Notes under the pieces: model-generated
Databases searched by the model: none
What the model saw: the letters and a program-made list of their open reading frames with translations, nothing else
What the model was told of the DNA's origin: nothing
Assembly: GCA_958415665.1 (NCBI GenBank)
Contig: CATYZK010000005.1
Coordinates: 32,665-96,664 of the forward strand
Direction: 5' to 3'
Origin: an uncultured Collinsella sp.
GTDB lineage: Bacteria > Actinomycetota > Coriobacteriia > Coriobacteriales > Coriobacteriaceae
DNA length: 64,000 bases
Position numbers and translations under genes: made by a program
Shown here: positions 16,767-24,668 of the stretch, one piece after another
Layout: each line of letters begins with the position of its first letter
Position numbering within the stretch: the stretch's first letter is position 1

Positions 16767-17414
16767 CTAGCGATAGTCTTTCCACAGCGGCAGGGGGAAC
16801 AGGACATCCTCAAACTTCGCCCATTCTGTTTTGTAGTCGACTTCGTCCGGACGGGCGAGCCAGCGACCTTCGAGGCCATACATGGCGGCCAGGGCACACG
16901 AGAGCGTCTCTTCGGCGTCGACGCCTTCTGGCACCGACCATGCGGGGATCAGTGACGGGTGGATTGCCTCACGTGAGTAATCGTTGAAGTACTCGTGCAT
17001 CGGGCTCTCGGGCGACATCGCCTCGGTGTTGAGGGTCTGAAACAGCATGACGAGTTCGGGCTGGTTGGCGTTTTCCGCGACAATTAGGCGCAGGTACTCG
17101 GGTATTTTAGGCTGTTGCCCCTCAAGCGCACCGCCAGGCGCGAACAACGTGAGATAGTCTTCGGTGGTAGAGCTGCGCCTGTAGTAATGCTGAATAACCT
17201 CGATCAAAAGGCCCTGCTTGTTGCCCACATAGTGAAGCACGCCTGCTTGGGTGATTCCCACCTCGTCCGCAACTGCCTGCAACGACATGCCGTTGTAGCC
17301 GCGTGCGTTAATAATCTTGACGGCGGCGAGAACGATCTGCTCAAGGCGCTCCTGCGCGGCATTGCTGCGCCTCGAGGCCGTTCGGACCGATTTCTTCCCT
17401 TGATCGTTGTTCAT
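16767..17414 (-). CDS. TetR-family repressor
   Basis: 215 residues from the ATG at 17414, with GGA 5 nt upstream. The helix-turn-helix spans about residues 20-65 (ARGYNGMSLQAVADEVGITQ then VLHYVGNKQGLL), followed by a ligand-binding domain. It is divergent from the MFS-hydrolase-ROK operon, and the space between holds two related inverted repeats, so it probably represses that operon and itself until a glycoside-derived ligand is present. The upstream frame could be extended but lacks a ribosome binding site. Confidence 0.85.
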   Translation of the reverse strand: MNNDQGKKSVRTASRRSNAAQERLEQIVLAAVKIINARGYNGMSLQAVADEVGITQAGVLHYVGNKQGLLIEVIQHYYRRSSTTEDYLTLFAPGGALEGQQPKIPEYLRLIVAENANQPELVMLFQTLNTEAMSPESPMHEYFNDYSREAIHPSLIPAWSVPEGVDAEETLSCALAAMYGLEGRWLARPDEVDYKTEWAKFEDVLFPLPLWKDYR

Positions 17415-17527
17415 GAAAATCCATATCTCATGTATCGGTGCCCGTCGGCTCCGTACCGTCTTTGTCGTACTTGATGCTAGCCCAACTTGGCTCAAATGAG
17501 ACGGCGCAACAGCCCTCTCAACAAAAG

Positions 17528-17540
17528 TAAACACCGTTTA
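17528..17540. promoter_or_regulatory. Inverted repeat TAAAC-N3-GTTTA
   Basis: Short inverted repeat in the TetR/MFS intergenic region, similar to the half sites near the PTS gene at 7947. It could be a site of a shared regulator. Confidence 0.3.
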
Positions 17541-17571
17541 AACGGCAATATCGACCGTTCGCCGCAATAAG

Positions 17572-17592
17572 TACTTACTAACCACTAAGTAA
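17572..17592. promoter_or_regulatory. Candidate TetR operator 1
   Basis: TACTTA-N9-TAAGTA, sharing TACTTACTA with operator 2. Located between the divergent TetR and MFS genes. Confidence 0.5.
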
Positions 17593-17628
17593 CTGTTGCA
17601 AAGGATTACTATGCAAGCCGTAGAAGTT

Positions 17629-17648
17629 ACTTACTATTTAGTAAGTAG
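17629..17648. promoter_or_regulatory. Candidate TetR operator 2
   Basis: Perfect 9-bp arms TACTTACTA and TAGTAAGTA separated by TT. This is the size and form usual for TetR-family operators. Confidence 0.6.
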
Positions 17649-17695
17649 ACTTCGAGCAGTTCACGATGGGCGTACCCCAAATCGCGCTCGTTGAG

Positions 17696-17728
17696 GGGTG
17701 GCGTTTCGACCCCTTTTACGCCACCCCA
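17696..17728 (+). promoter_or_regulatory. Leader hairpin of the MFS gene
   Basis: GGGGTGGCGT and ACGCCACCCC form a perfect 10-bp stem 46 bp before the start codon. No T tract follows, so it is more likely an RNA-stabilising or regulatory stem than a terminator. Confidence 0.5.
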
Positions 17729-17774
17729 TTGCGCGGACTGCGCAGGCAACATCTTTGAAGGGAGAACTGTCAAA

Positions 17775-19067
17775 ATGGCAACCCAAACGTCAACGGCGAT
17801 CGATCCCAACGCCATTGCCCCCGACACCGGCAAGCCCATGACCAAGACCGAGACATGGCGCTTTATGATCGGCTTTATCATCTTCGGAATCATGTGGATG
17901 ATGTCGGGCACGATCGGCTCCAACGTCTTGTTCCCCGAGCGCTTTAACGGCCTTAACATTGGCCAGCCCGAGGCAATTCTCGCAGCGATGAACTCGGTCG
18001 GTTCGATCTTCGCCCTGTTCTCGAATCTCGTTTTCGGCGCGCTTTCCGATCACTGCCACAGCCGCTTTGGCAAGCGTACGCCGTTCATCGTCCTCGGCGG
18101 CTTTATCTGCGGCTGCGCCTTCTGGAGCACTTCGGTCGCGACCACGCTTCCCATGATCGTCGCCTCCTGGTGCGTGCTGCAGATTGGCCTCAACTGCATG
18201 CTCGCTCCTGCCGTTGCCGTGCTTTCCGACCGCATCCCGCTTAACAAGCGCGGCACGCTCTCCGCGTTCTATGGCGGTGGCGCAACGGCCGGCCAGTCGA
18301 TCGGCACCATCATCGGTACGCAGTTCCTCGCCAACCCGGTGCCCGGCTTTATCATCGGCACGGTCTCTTGGTTCCTGACCGGCATTCTCGCCATCATCAT
18401 TTGGCCGCGCGAGAAGTCTGCCGCTCTTGCCGAGGGCGAGCAGTCCGAGAAGCTCAACCTCAAGTCGCTGCTGCTCATGTTCGTTCCGCCCACCAAGAAC
18501 TGCCGTGACTTCTACCTGGCCCTCTTTGGTCGCCTGCTCCTCATCTTCGGTTACTTCTGCATCAACGGCTATCAGCTCTACATCCTCGAGAAGTACATCG
18601 GTCTTCCCGTGGCAGAAGCCGGCGCGGTCCTTTCGAGCATGTCCGTCGTGATCATGGTCGTGTCGCTCGTTGCCTCGCTTACCTCGGGTGCCATCTCCGA
18701 CAAGATCGGCCGCCGCAAGCCCATCATCCTCGTCGCGACGATCATGATGTGTATCGGTATCGCCCTGCCCTGGCTGCTTAAGTCCGTTGCCGGCATGTAC
18801 GGCTTCGCCCTGCTGGCCGGTCTTGGCTACGGCATCTACTCTTCCGTCGACCAGGCGCTCAATGTCGATGTTCTGCCCGATAAGGAGAACGCCGGCAAGG
18901 ACCTGGGCATCCTCAACATCGCTAACACTATCGGCCAGATTCTTGGCCCCATCGTGACCTCGGCAATCGTTGTCGCCACCGGCTCCTACTTCATGGCGTT
19001 CCCGATCGCCATCGTGCTCATCGCTGTGGGCTATGTGTTCATCATGCTCATCAAGAGCGCCAAATAA
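17775..19067 (+). CDS. MFS sugar transporter
   Basis: 430 residues; GAAGGGAGA precedes the ATG at 17775. About twelve hydrophobic segments are present. The loop after segment 2 carries GALSDHCHSRFGKRTPFI, the major-facilitator signature most like the glycoside/SLC45-type carriers, and SGAISDKIGRRKPII is the matching loop in the second half. It would bring an unphosphorylated glycoside across the membrane for the hydrolase and sugar kinase that follow. It is followed by 87 bp and then the hydrolase. Confidence 0.85.
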   Translation: MATQTSTAIDPNAIAPDTGKPMTKTETWRFMIGFIIFGIMWMMSGTIGSNVLFPERFNGLNIGQPEAILAAMNSVGSIFALFSNLVFGALSDHCHSRFGKRTPFIVLGGFICGCAFWSTSVATTLPMIVASWCVLQIGLNCMLAPAVAVLSDRIPLNKRGTLSAFYGGGATAGQSIGTIIGTQFLANPVPGFIIGTVSWFLTGILAIIIWPREKSAALAEGEQSEKLNLKSLLLMFVPPTKNCRDFYLALFGRLLLIFGYFCINGYQLYILEKYIGLPVAEAGAVLSSMSVVIMVVSLVASLTSGAISDKIGRRKPIILVATIMMCIGIALPWLLKSVAGMYGFALLAGLGYGIYSSVDQALNVDVLPDKENAGKDLGILNIANTIGQILGPIVTSAIVVATGSYFMAFPIAIVLIAVGYVFIMLIKSAK

Positions 19068-19154
19068 TCCGCCACTCCCTTTCCTTCCGTCGGGCTGCGT
19101 TCGCGCCGCCCGACGGGATCCGACTATTCAATCGCTTAACTTGGAGGCGTTATT

Positions 19155-20693
19155 ATGACCACCGTCGAGCAGTACAAGGTGTTTAAGCTCGAGCTTGCGG
19201 GCACCGCGGCCGGCAATCCCTATGTCGAGGTCGAGCTGTCGGCGCGCTTCGATCGCGCGGACGGCCAGGACAGCTTTGAAGTTCATGGCTTCTATAAGGG
19301 CAACGGCCGCTACGGAATCAACTTTATGCCCGAGAGCGCCGGCGTCTGGAACTACACGGTGAGTTCTAACGACCCCGAGCTCGATGGCGCCGCCGGCTCT
19401 TTTGAAGCCACGCCTGCCACGGGCGAAAACCATGGCCGCGTGCTGCTGGCAAAGGACGTGCTCGGCCACGATGCTCCGTTTATCACCGATGAAGATTTCA
19501 ACTTTGCCTACGAGGACGGCGCGCGCTATCTGCCCTTTGGCACCACGTGCTATGCCTGGACCAACCAGGATCTTCAGCTGCAGGAGCAGACGCTTCAGAC
19601 GCTCGCCGCGGCGCCCTTTAACAAGATCCGCATGTGCGTCTTCCCCAAGTTCTACGACTATAACGTCGAGGATCCAGCGATGTATGCCTACGAGGGCGAG
19701 AAGGGCAACTTCGACCACTACCGCTTTTACGAGCCGTTTTGGGAGAACCTCGAGCACCGCATTGAGCAGCTTGATGAGCTGGGCATCCAGGCGGACCTTA
19801 TCGTTTTGCATCCGTATGACAAGCCCGAGGACTGGGGCTTCTCTCGCATGACGCGCGAGGAGGATGTCTTCTACCTGACGTATGTTGCCCGCCGTTTCTC
19901 GGCATACAAGAACATCTGGTGGAGCCTTGCCAACGAGTGGGACCTTATGCCGTGGAAGCCGGCCGAGGACTGGGACCGCTATGCCCGCATCATCATGGCG
20001 AACGACCCGTATGGCCACCTGCGCAGCATCCACAATTGCCGCGAGATCTTCGACCACAGCCATCCGTGGATTACGCATGTGAGCTACCAGAGGTGCGATC
20101 TTAAGAACACGGCCGAGGATGTCACCATGCTGCGCGCGCAGTATAGCAAGCCGGTTTTGATCGATGAGGTCGGTTACGAGGGCAACATTAACTGGGGTTG
20201 GGGCAACCTTACGGCCCAGGAGCTTGTCCGCCGTTTTTGGGAGGGCAGCCTGCGCGGCGGCTATGTCACGCACGGTGAGACCTACGTCGACCGCGGCCCC
20301 AAGCTTTGGTGGGCACATGGCGGCAAGCTCTACGGCGAGTCGCCCGAGCGTATCGGTTTTTGCCGCCGTTATATGGAGGCGCTGCCGGATGACTTTGATT
20401 GGGTGCCCGACGAGGTCGGCGTTCTTGACGGAACGTTTACCTGGGACGTTACCTGCATGTCAAACGACCATGGCCACGGGACTGCCGATGTCGTTATGTA
20501 CTTTGGCTTTAACCGCCCGGCGTATCGAGAGTTTGAGGGCGCCGAGGGCAAGCATTATACCGTCGATGTGATCGACACGTGGAATATGACCGTCGAGACG
20601 CTCGAGGGCGCCTTTGAGGGTAAGTTCCGCATCGATCTGCCGAGCCGTCAGTACATGATGCTGCGCGTCCGCGAGGTGGAAGCCAAGCAGTAG
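19155..20693 (+). CDS. Glycoside hydrolase-like protein (DUF5060-DUF4038-DUF5605)
   Basis: 512 residues; TTGGAGGCGTTATT precedes the ATG. Residues 1-90 look like the DUF5060 beta domain (FEVHGFYKGNGRYGINFMPE). The barrel begins at YLPFGTTCYAWTNQ; WWSLANEWDLM provides a likely acid/base Glu and VLIDEVGYEG a likely nucleophile Glu. The C-terminal 90 residues fit DUF5605. Related enzymes act on apiose or rhamnogalacturonan-type side chains, but specificity cannot be deduced. No signal peptide, so it probably works on sugars imported by the upstream carrier. Confidence 0.75.
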   Translation: MTTVEQYKVFKLELAGTAAGNPYVEVELSARFDRADGQDSFEVHGFYKGNGRYGINFMPESAGVWNYTVSSNDPELDGAAGSFEATPATGENHGRVLLAKDVLGHDAPFITDEDFNFAYEDGARYLPFGTTCYAWTNQDLQLQEQTLQTLAAAPFNKIRMCVFPKFYDYNVEDPAMYAYEGEKGNFDHYRFYEPFWENLEHRIEQLDELGIQADLIVLHPYDKPEDWGFSRMTREEDVFYLTYVARRFSAYKNIWWSLANEWDLMPWKPAEDWDRYARIIMANDPYGHLRSIHNCREIFDHSHPWITHVSYQRCDLKNTAEDVTMLRAQYSKPVLIDEVGYEGNINWGWGNLTAQELVRRFWEGSLRGGYVTHGETYVDRGPKLWWAHGGKLYGESPERIGFCRRYMEALPDDFDWVPDEVGVLDGTFTWDVTCMSNDHGHGTADVVMYFGFNRPAYREFEGAEGKHYTVDVIDTWNMTVETLEGAFEGKFRIDLPSRQYMMLRVREVEAKQ

Positions 20694-20781
20694 AGACAAT
20701 CTCAGACAAGACTAGCCGATGCCGAGACGGTTTCCCGTTCCGGCATTCGGCATTTGCAGATGCAGACAAGAGGAGTGGAAC

Positions 20782-21693
20782 ATGAAGGAATACTTTGGTA
20801 TCGACGTGGGCGGCACAGCCGTTAAGTGGGCTGTTTTGGGCGAGGATTTTTCCATTCGCGCGCGCGGAAGCCTGCCGACCGGTTTTACCACAGCCGAAGA
20901 GACGGTCGAGGCGCTGATTGGGCTTGTTGAGCCGTACCGCGACCGTATTTCGGCCGTAGGCATGAGCGCCCCGGGTGGCATTTACGAGGGCGATCTTGAT
21001 GGCACGATTCATCGCGGCGGATCGCTGACCTATATGGATGGATGCCCCCTGGGAAAAATCATGCGCGAGCGCCTAGGTGTGCCCGTCGCCGTTAACAACG
21101 ACGGCAAGTGCTGTGCGCTGGGCGAATACGCGGCGGGAGCGCTGCGCGGTACGCGGTTTGGCGTTGTGCTCGCTATCGGCACCGGCATCGGCGGCGGCAT
21201 CGTTATCGACGGAAAGGTCCTGCGCGGCGCGCACTGCTTTGCGGGCGAGTTTAGCTTCTTGCGTAACGACGTGACGCGTCCGGCGAGCATGGAGAGCACC
21301 TTTGCCGGTACGGGTGGATGGCGTGCGCTGCGCGATGCGGCCGTTGCCGAAAAGGGACTGCCGGAGGATTCTCCCGTAGATGGACGTCGAGTTTTCGAAT
21401 GGATTGAGAGCGGCGACGCCGATGCTCAGCGTGCGCTCGATCGCTATGCGAGGACCTTCGATGCGCAGCTTGTTAACCTTCAGGCGGTAATTGACCCCGA
21501 GGTATTTGTTATTGCGGGCGGAATTTCGTGCCATCCCGAGCTTATCGATGCCCTGCGCAAACAGATGCCCATCGCGCTTGCAGGGTACGAGGGCGGCCTC
21601 GCCGGCATTCCCGAGCCGCAGATTAAGGCTGCGGAGCTCGGTAACGACGCCAACTTGGTTGGCGCGGTTCAAGAGGCCATGCGCTTGCAGTAG
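20782..21693 (+). CDS. ROK-family sugar kinase
   Basis: 303 residues; AGAGGAGTGGAAC precedes the ATG at 20782. FGIDVGGTAVKWAVLG holds the phosphate-binding DxGGT motif at the N-terminus, NNDGKCCALGEY the catalytic Asp, and IGTGIGGGIV the second phosphate loop. It lacks an N-terminal DNA-binding domain, so it is a kinase rather than a ROK repressor. It would phosphorylate the hexose released by the hydrolase, completing the import-cleave-phosphorylate operon. Confidence 0.85.
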   Translation: MKEYFGIDVGGTAVKWAVLGEDFSIRARGSLPTGFTTAEETVEALIGLVEPYRDRISAVGMSAPGGIYEGDLDGTIHRGGSLTYMDGCPLGKIMRERLGVPVAVNNDGKCCALGEYAAGALRGTRFGVVLAIGTGIGGGIVIDGKVLRGAHCFAGEFSFLRNDVTRPASMESTFAGTGGWRALRDAAVAEKGLPEDSPVDGRRVFEWIESGDADAQRALDRYARTFDAQLVNLQAVIDPEVFVIAGGISCHPELIDALRKQMPIALAGYEGGLAGIPEPQIKAAELGNDANLVGAVQEAMRLQ

Positions 21694-21700
21694 TTGCTGC

Positions 21701-21744
21701 GAAAACCACCACGAAGGGGACAGTGCACCTTCGTGGTGGTTTTC
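21701..21744. repeat. ACCACCAC hairpin, copy 4
   Basis: Arms GAAAACCACCACGAAGG and CCTTCGTGGTGGTTTTC, with GGACAGTGCA loop. The G/C change in both arms (ACGAAGG and CCTTCGT) is compensatory. It lies just after the ROK stop. Confidence 0.85.
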
Positions 21745-21831
21745 GGCCGCGGGCTTGGCAAAGCATGTCGGCAGTGATGGGCTGGCTGCGCTAAACTGTG
21801 AAGCACGAACGCCTAATCGAGAGGAGCCCGC

Positions 21832-22515
21832 ATGGAGGCTTACAAGCAAGAGTTCATCAAGTTTATGGTCGAGTCCGACGTCCTTAAGTTCGGCAGCTTT
21901 ACGCTCAAGAGCGGTCGTCAGTCCCCGTTCTTTATGAACGCCGGCGCCTACGTGACGGGCTATCAGCTCAAGAAGCTGGGCGAGTATTATGCCCAGGCCA
22001 TCCACGATAACTTTGGCGACGACTTTGACGTGCTGTTTGGACCGGCCTACAAGGGTATTCCGCTGGCCGTCGTGACCGCAATTGCCTACCACGAGCTGTA
22101 CGGCAAGGAGGTCAAGTACTGCTGCGATCGCAAGGAGGCCAAGGACCACGGCGCCGACAAGGGCAACCTGCTGGGCTACGAGCCCCAGGACGGCGACCGC
22201 GTGGTCATGGTCGAGGACGTCACTACCAGCGGTAAGTCCATCGACGAGACCTATCCCAAGGTCAAGGCTGCTGCCGATGTCGAGATCAAGGGCCTCATCG
22301 TGTCCCTCAACCGCATGGAGGTCGGCAAGGGTGGCGTGACCACCGCGCAGAAGGAGATCGAGGCCAAGTACGGTTTCCCCGTCGCGAGCATCGTCTCCAT
22401 GGCCGAGGTCGTCGAGACCCTCTACAACCACGAGATCGACGGCAAAGTCGTCATCGACGACGAGCTCAAGACCGCTATCGACGCCTACTACGAGCAGTAC
22501 GGAGCTCGGGAATAG
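21832..22515 (+). CDS. pyrE: Orotate phosphoribosyltransferase
   Basis: 227 residues; GAGAGGAGCCCGC precedes the ATG. It converts orotate and PRPP to orotidine monophosphate in pyrimidine synthesis. Visible marks are FTLKSGRQSPFF at the N-terminus, FGPAYKGIPLAVV, and the PRPP-binding loop RVVMVEDVTTSGKSI. Length is normal for the longer class of PyrE. It stands apart from other pyr genes in this window and is followed directly by a structured 3'UTR element. Confidence 0.93.
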   Translation: MEAYKQEFIKFMVESDVLKFGSFTLKSGRQSPFFMNAGAYVTGYQLKKLGEYYAQAIHDNFGDDFDVLFGPAYKGIPLAVVTAIAYHELYGKEVKYCCDRKEAKDHGADKGNLLGYEPQDGDRVVMVEDVTTSGKSIDETYPKVKAAADVEIKGLIVSLNRMEVGKGGVTTAQKEIEAKYGFPVASIVSMAEVVETLYNHEIDGKVVIDDELKTAIDAYYEQYGARE

Positions 22516-22685
22516 TTACGCGGGTTTACCAACCCGCGTAACGGCTCGACGCTGCAAACCCGCCAGAGCGGCAATCTGCCTTTCAACTTCGGCGGCATGA
22601 TCGAAAGATCAATGCCGCCTCGTTTCAAGGCACCTTGCTCGCTCTGGCGGGTTTTCGCTGTCGTTGCCAAAACATCGGCGTTGCC
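22515..22685 (+). ncRNA. Structured 3'UTR element, copy 1
   Basis: It begins on the last base of the pyrE stop. Stem A is GTTACGCGGGTT/AACCCGCGTAAC. Stem B is CCCGCCAGAGCG/CGCTCTGGCGGG, continued by GCAA/TTGC and TGCCTT/AAGGCA. A terminal hairpin, GGCGGCATGATC with a GAAA loop, closes it. Three other copies show compensatory changes. Confidence 0.75.
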
Positions 22686-22688
22686 TTG

Positions 22689-22749
22689 GTAGTCATTGGG
22701 GACAGACATAAATGAGTAGTCATTGGGGACGTTCTTAAATGACTACTCA
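22689..22749. repeat. TAGTCATTGGGGAC palindromic repeat
   Basis: AGTAGTCATT and AATGACTACT arms around GGGGACGTTCTTA, preceded by a second partial TAGTCATTGGGGAC unit. Another copy is at 61051. The remaining bases to 22883 hold only a fragment (GAGCGTCCAAAAATCCGC) resembling 23622-23646. Confidence 0.75.
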
Positions 22750-22883
22750 GGATGAGCGTCCAAAAATCCGCACTCGTTCGATTGGCGCATGTCTACGCAG
22801 CGTAGGTTGTCGAGCCTGGCCTTCAAATGGATACTGACTGTCGAACCGGTTCACTCCATTTCTTCAATTTGATTGGACAGCCC

Positions 22884-23504
22884 ATGAACCAGACACGGCA
22901 AACCAATGCCTCCCATACTTTTTTGGCAGCGCATGCCATCAAGCAGCTGCGCGAAGAGCGCGGCCTCACCCAGCGCGCCCTGGCGGAAAGCCTTGGCGTG
23001 ACCGATAAAGCCGTCAGCAAGTGGGAATCCGGCCGCGGCCTTCCCGACATTTCCCTCGTTGAGCCTTTGGCCCAGAGACTCGGCATAAGCGTGGCCGAGC
23101 TTTTGGCTGGTGACATTCGGGCCAACGCCAACCGTGCAGGCAATATGCTCAAAGGCGTCTTTTACGTTTGCCCTATCTGCGGAAACGTTGTGCACGCGCT
23201 CGGAGAAGGCAGCTTTAGCTGCTGTGGCTCCACGATGTTTCCCCAGGAGGCCGAAGAGCCGGACGCGGACCACGCCTTTTCCATCGAGCGCATCGAGGAC
23301 GATTGGTACGTCACGCTCGATCATCCCATGACCAAGGATCACTACATTAGCTTTGTGGCATATGCGACTATGGACGGCATCTGCTTTAAGAAGCTCTATC
23401 CAGAGCAATCGGTGCAGCCGCGCTTCCATATTACCGGGCGCGGCAGGATATATCTTTACTGCAACCAACACGGACTCTTTACGTCGCTGACGCCTCGCAA
23501 ATAA
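22884..23504 (+). CDS. XRE-type regulator fused to a two-iron desulfoferrodoxin
   Basis: 206 residues from the ATG at 22884, with TTGGA 6 nt upstream. Residues 15-72 form a Cro/CI-type helix-turn-helix (LTQRALAESLGVTDKAVSKW). Residues 94-118 carry the desulforedoxin site: Cys96, Cys99, Cys113 and Cys114 (YVCPICGNVV and SCCGSTM). Residues 128-200 match superoxide reductase, with His130, His147, His153, Cys193 and His196 (DHPMTKDHY and YCNQHGLF), so all nine usual iron ligands are visible. It may sense superoxide or iron state and control nearby or distant genes. Whether it reduces superoxide is unknown. Confidence 0.8.
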   Translation: MNQTRQTNASHTFLAAHAIKQLREERGLTQRALAESLGVTDKAVSKWESGRGLPDISLVEPLAQRLGISVAELLAGDIRANANRAGNMLKGVFYVCPICGNVVHALGEGSFSCCGSTMFPQEAEEPDADHAFSIERIEDDWYVTLDHPMTKDHYISFVAYATMDGICFKKLYPEQSVQPRFHITGRGRIYLYCNQHGLFTSLTPRK

Positions 23505-23550
23505 CGGCTGTCTATCCGCCCTCCTCATGCGTTCCCAGGGGACCCAAAAT

Positions 23551-23614
23551 GAGCGTGGATAATCTCCCGGTTTTGGCCTGTGTGCGGGCTCAAAGTGGGA
23601 GATTATCCACGCTC
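23551..23614. repeat. Perfect 18-bp inverted repeat
   Basis: GAGCGTGGATAATCTCCC and its exact complement around a 28-bp spacer, between convergent genes. A partial GTCCAAAAATCCACGCTCG follows at 23626-23644. Confidence 0.85.
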
Positions 23615-23647
23615 GTTATCTGAGTGTCCAAAAATCCACGCTCGTCG

Positions 23648-24502
23648 CTACTTGAGTCCGGGCAGGCGGGTGTAGGGGAACGAGCGCTCTAGGAACTCGG
23701 AGCAGCGGGCGTAATCTTTGGCAAAGTAGCTGCTATAGAGCGAATCGAGTACGTATTGCACGGCGATATGGCTGGCGAACTGCGTGATGCGGTGCGTCAT
23801 GCTCTCGTGGTCGCTTACCGTGAGATAGGCGGCAAAGCCGGGGTGAATGCGGGCACAGTACGGCGTGCCGATGACGATGACCGGGACATGTCGACTGCTA
23901 AGAATCGGCAAGATCTCCTTGAGGTTGGGGGCAAGGCCGCTGTAGGAGATGACGATTGCCACATGGTCGGGACCCGAGGCGAGCGCCGTGCGCACCTGCG
24001 CCTCGACGCTGTCGTGGCACGTCGCGCTTTTGCCGGCGGAAAGCAGGCGATCGCGGAACATTCCCGCTGGATACAGGTTATGCGAGCCCGTGTAGATGTC
24101 CACGGTGCCGGCGCGCATGATGAGCTTGGCGGCGTGGTCGAGCTGTGCAGGGTCGAGCAGCTCCTGCGTTTCGGCCAAGGTGGTCTGGTAGAGCCCCTCC
24201 ATGCGCTCCATCACCTGCGCAGGGGTGGAGGTGGCATCGAAGGGAAAGTTGATGTCCACGTCGCGCCGGTTGCCCGCCTCGGTCGCCTGGCGGATGAGCT
24301 CGACCTTGAGGTCTTTGAATCCCTCGAGGCCGAGCTTTTTGCAAAAGCGGTGCACGCTCGCGACCGAAACGTTGGCGCACGCGGCAAATTCCTTAATGGA
24401 AAGCCCGCGCACATCCTCGCCCATGGCGAGGGCCGTTCGCCCAAGTTGTTGCTCGGTGGGGGTGAGGCTTTTGCCCTGCGTGATCTTTCGCCTGATATCC
24501 AT
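23648..24502 (-). CDS. RpiR/MurR-family regulator with SIS domain
   Basis: 284 residues; TAGGAGCCAT precedes the ATG. The N-terminal helix-turn-helix spans residues 1-80 (SIKEFAACANVSVASVHRFC), and the SIS sugar-phosphate-binding domain occupies about 115-250 (VDIYTGSHNLYPAG and VAIVISYSGLAPNL). It would sense a phosphosugar. It lies 166 bp downstream of the GH106-like gene on the same strand, so it may be cotranscribed with it or control it. Confidence 0.85.
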   Translation of the reverse strand: MDIRRKITQGKSLTPTEQQLGRTALAMGEDVRGLSIKEFAACANVSVASVHRFCKKLGLEGFKDLKVELIRQATEAGNRRDVDINFPFDATSTPAQVMERMEGLYQTTLAETQELLDPAQLDHAAKLIMRAGTVDIYTGSHNLYPAGMFRDRLLSAGKSATCHDSVEAQVRTALASGPDHVAIVISYSGLAPNLKEILPILSSRHVPVIVIGTPYCARIHPGFAAYLTVSDHESMTHRITQFASHIAVQYVLDSLYSSYFAKDYARCSEFLERSFPYTRLPGLK

Positions 24503-24668
24503 ATGGCTCCTATGCGTTTGCGCCGCGATAAACCAATCATAGCGATAAATAAAACGTTCGGCTTGGCTGGGAGTTTTGGTCCGCCGGTCTATGAACGACG
24601 GACCGCTCGACGCTGTGCGGGCTCAACATAGGGGCGCTGTCCTTGTTGGACCGTTTGCGCCCGGGGCG

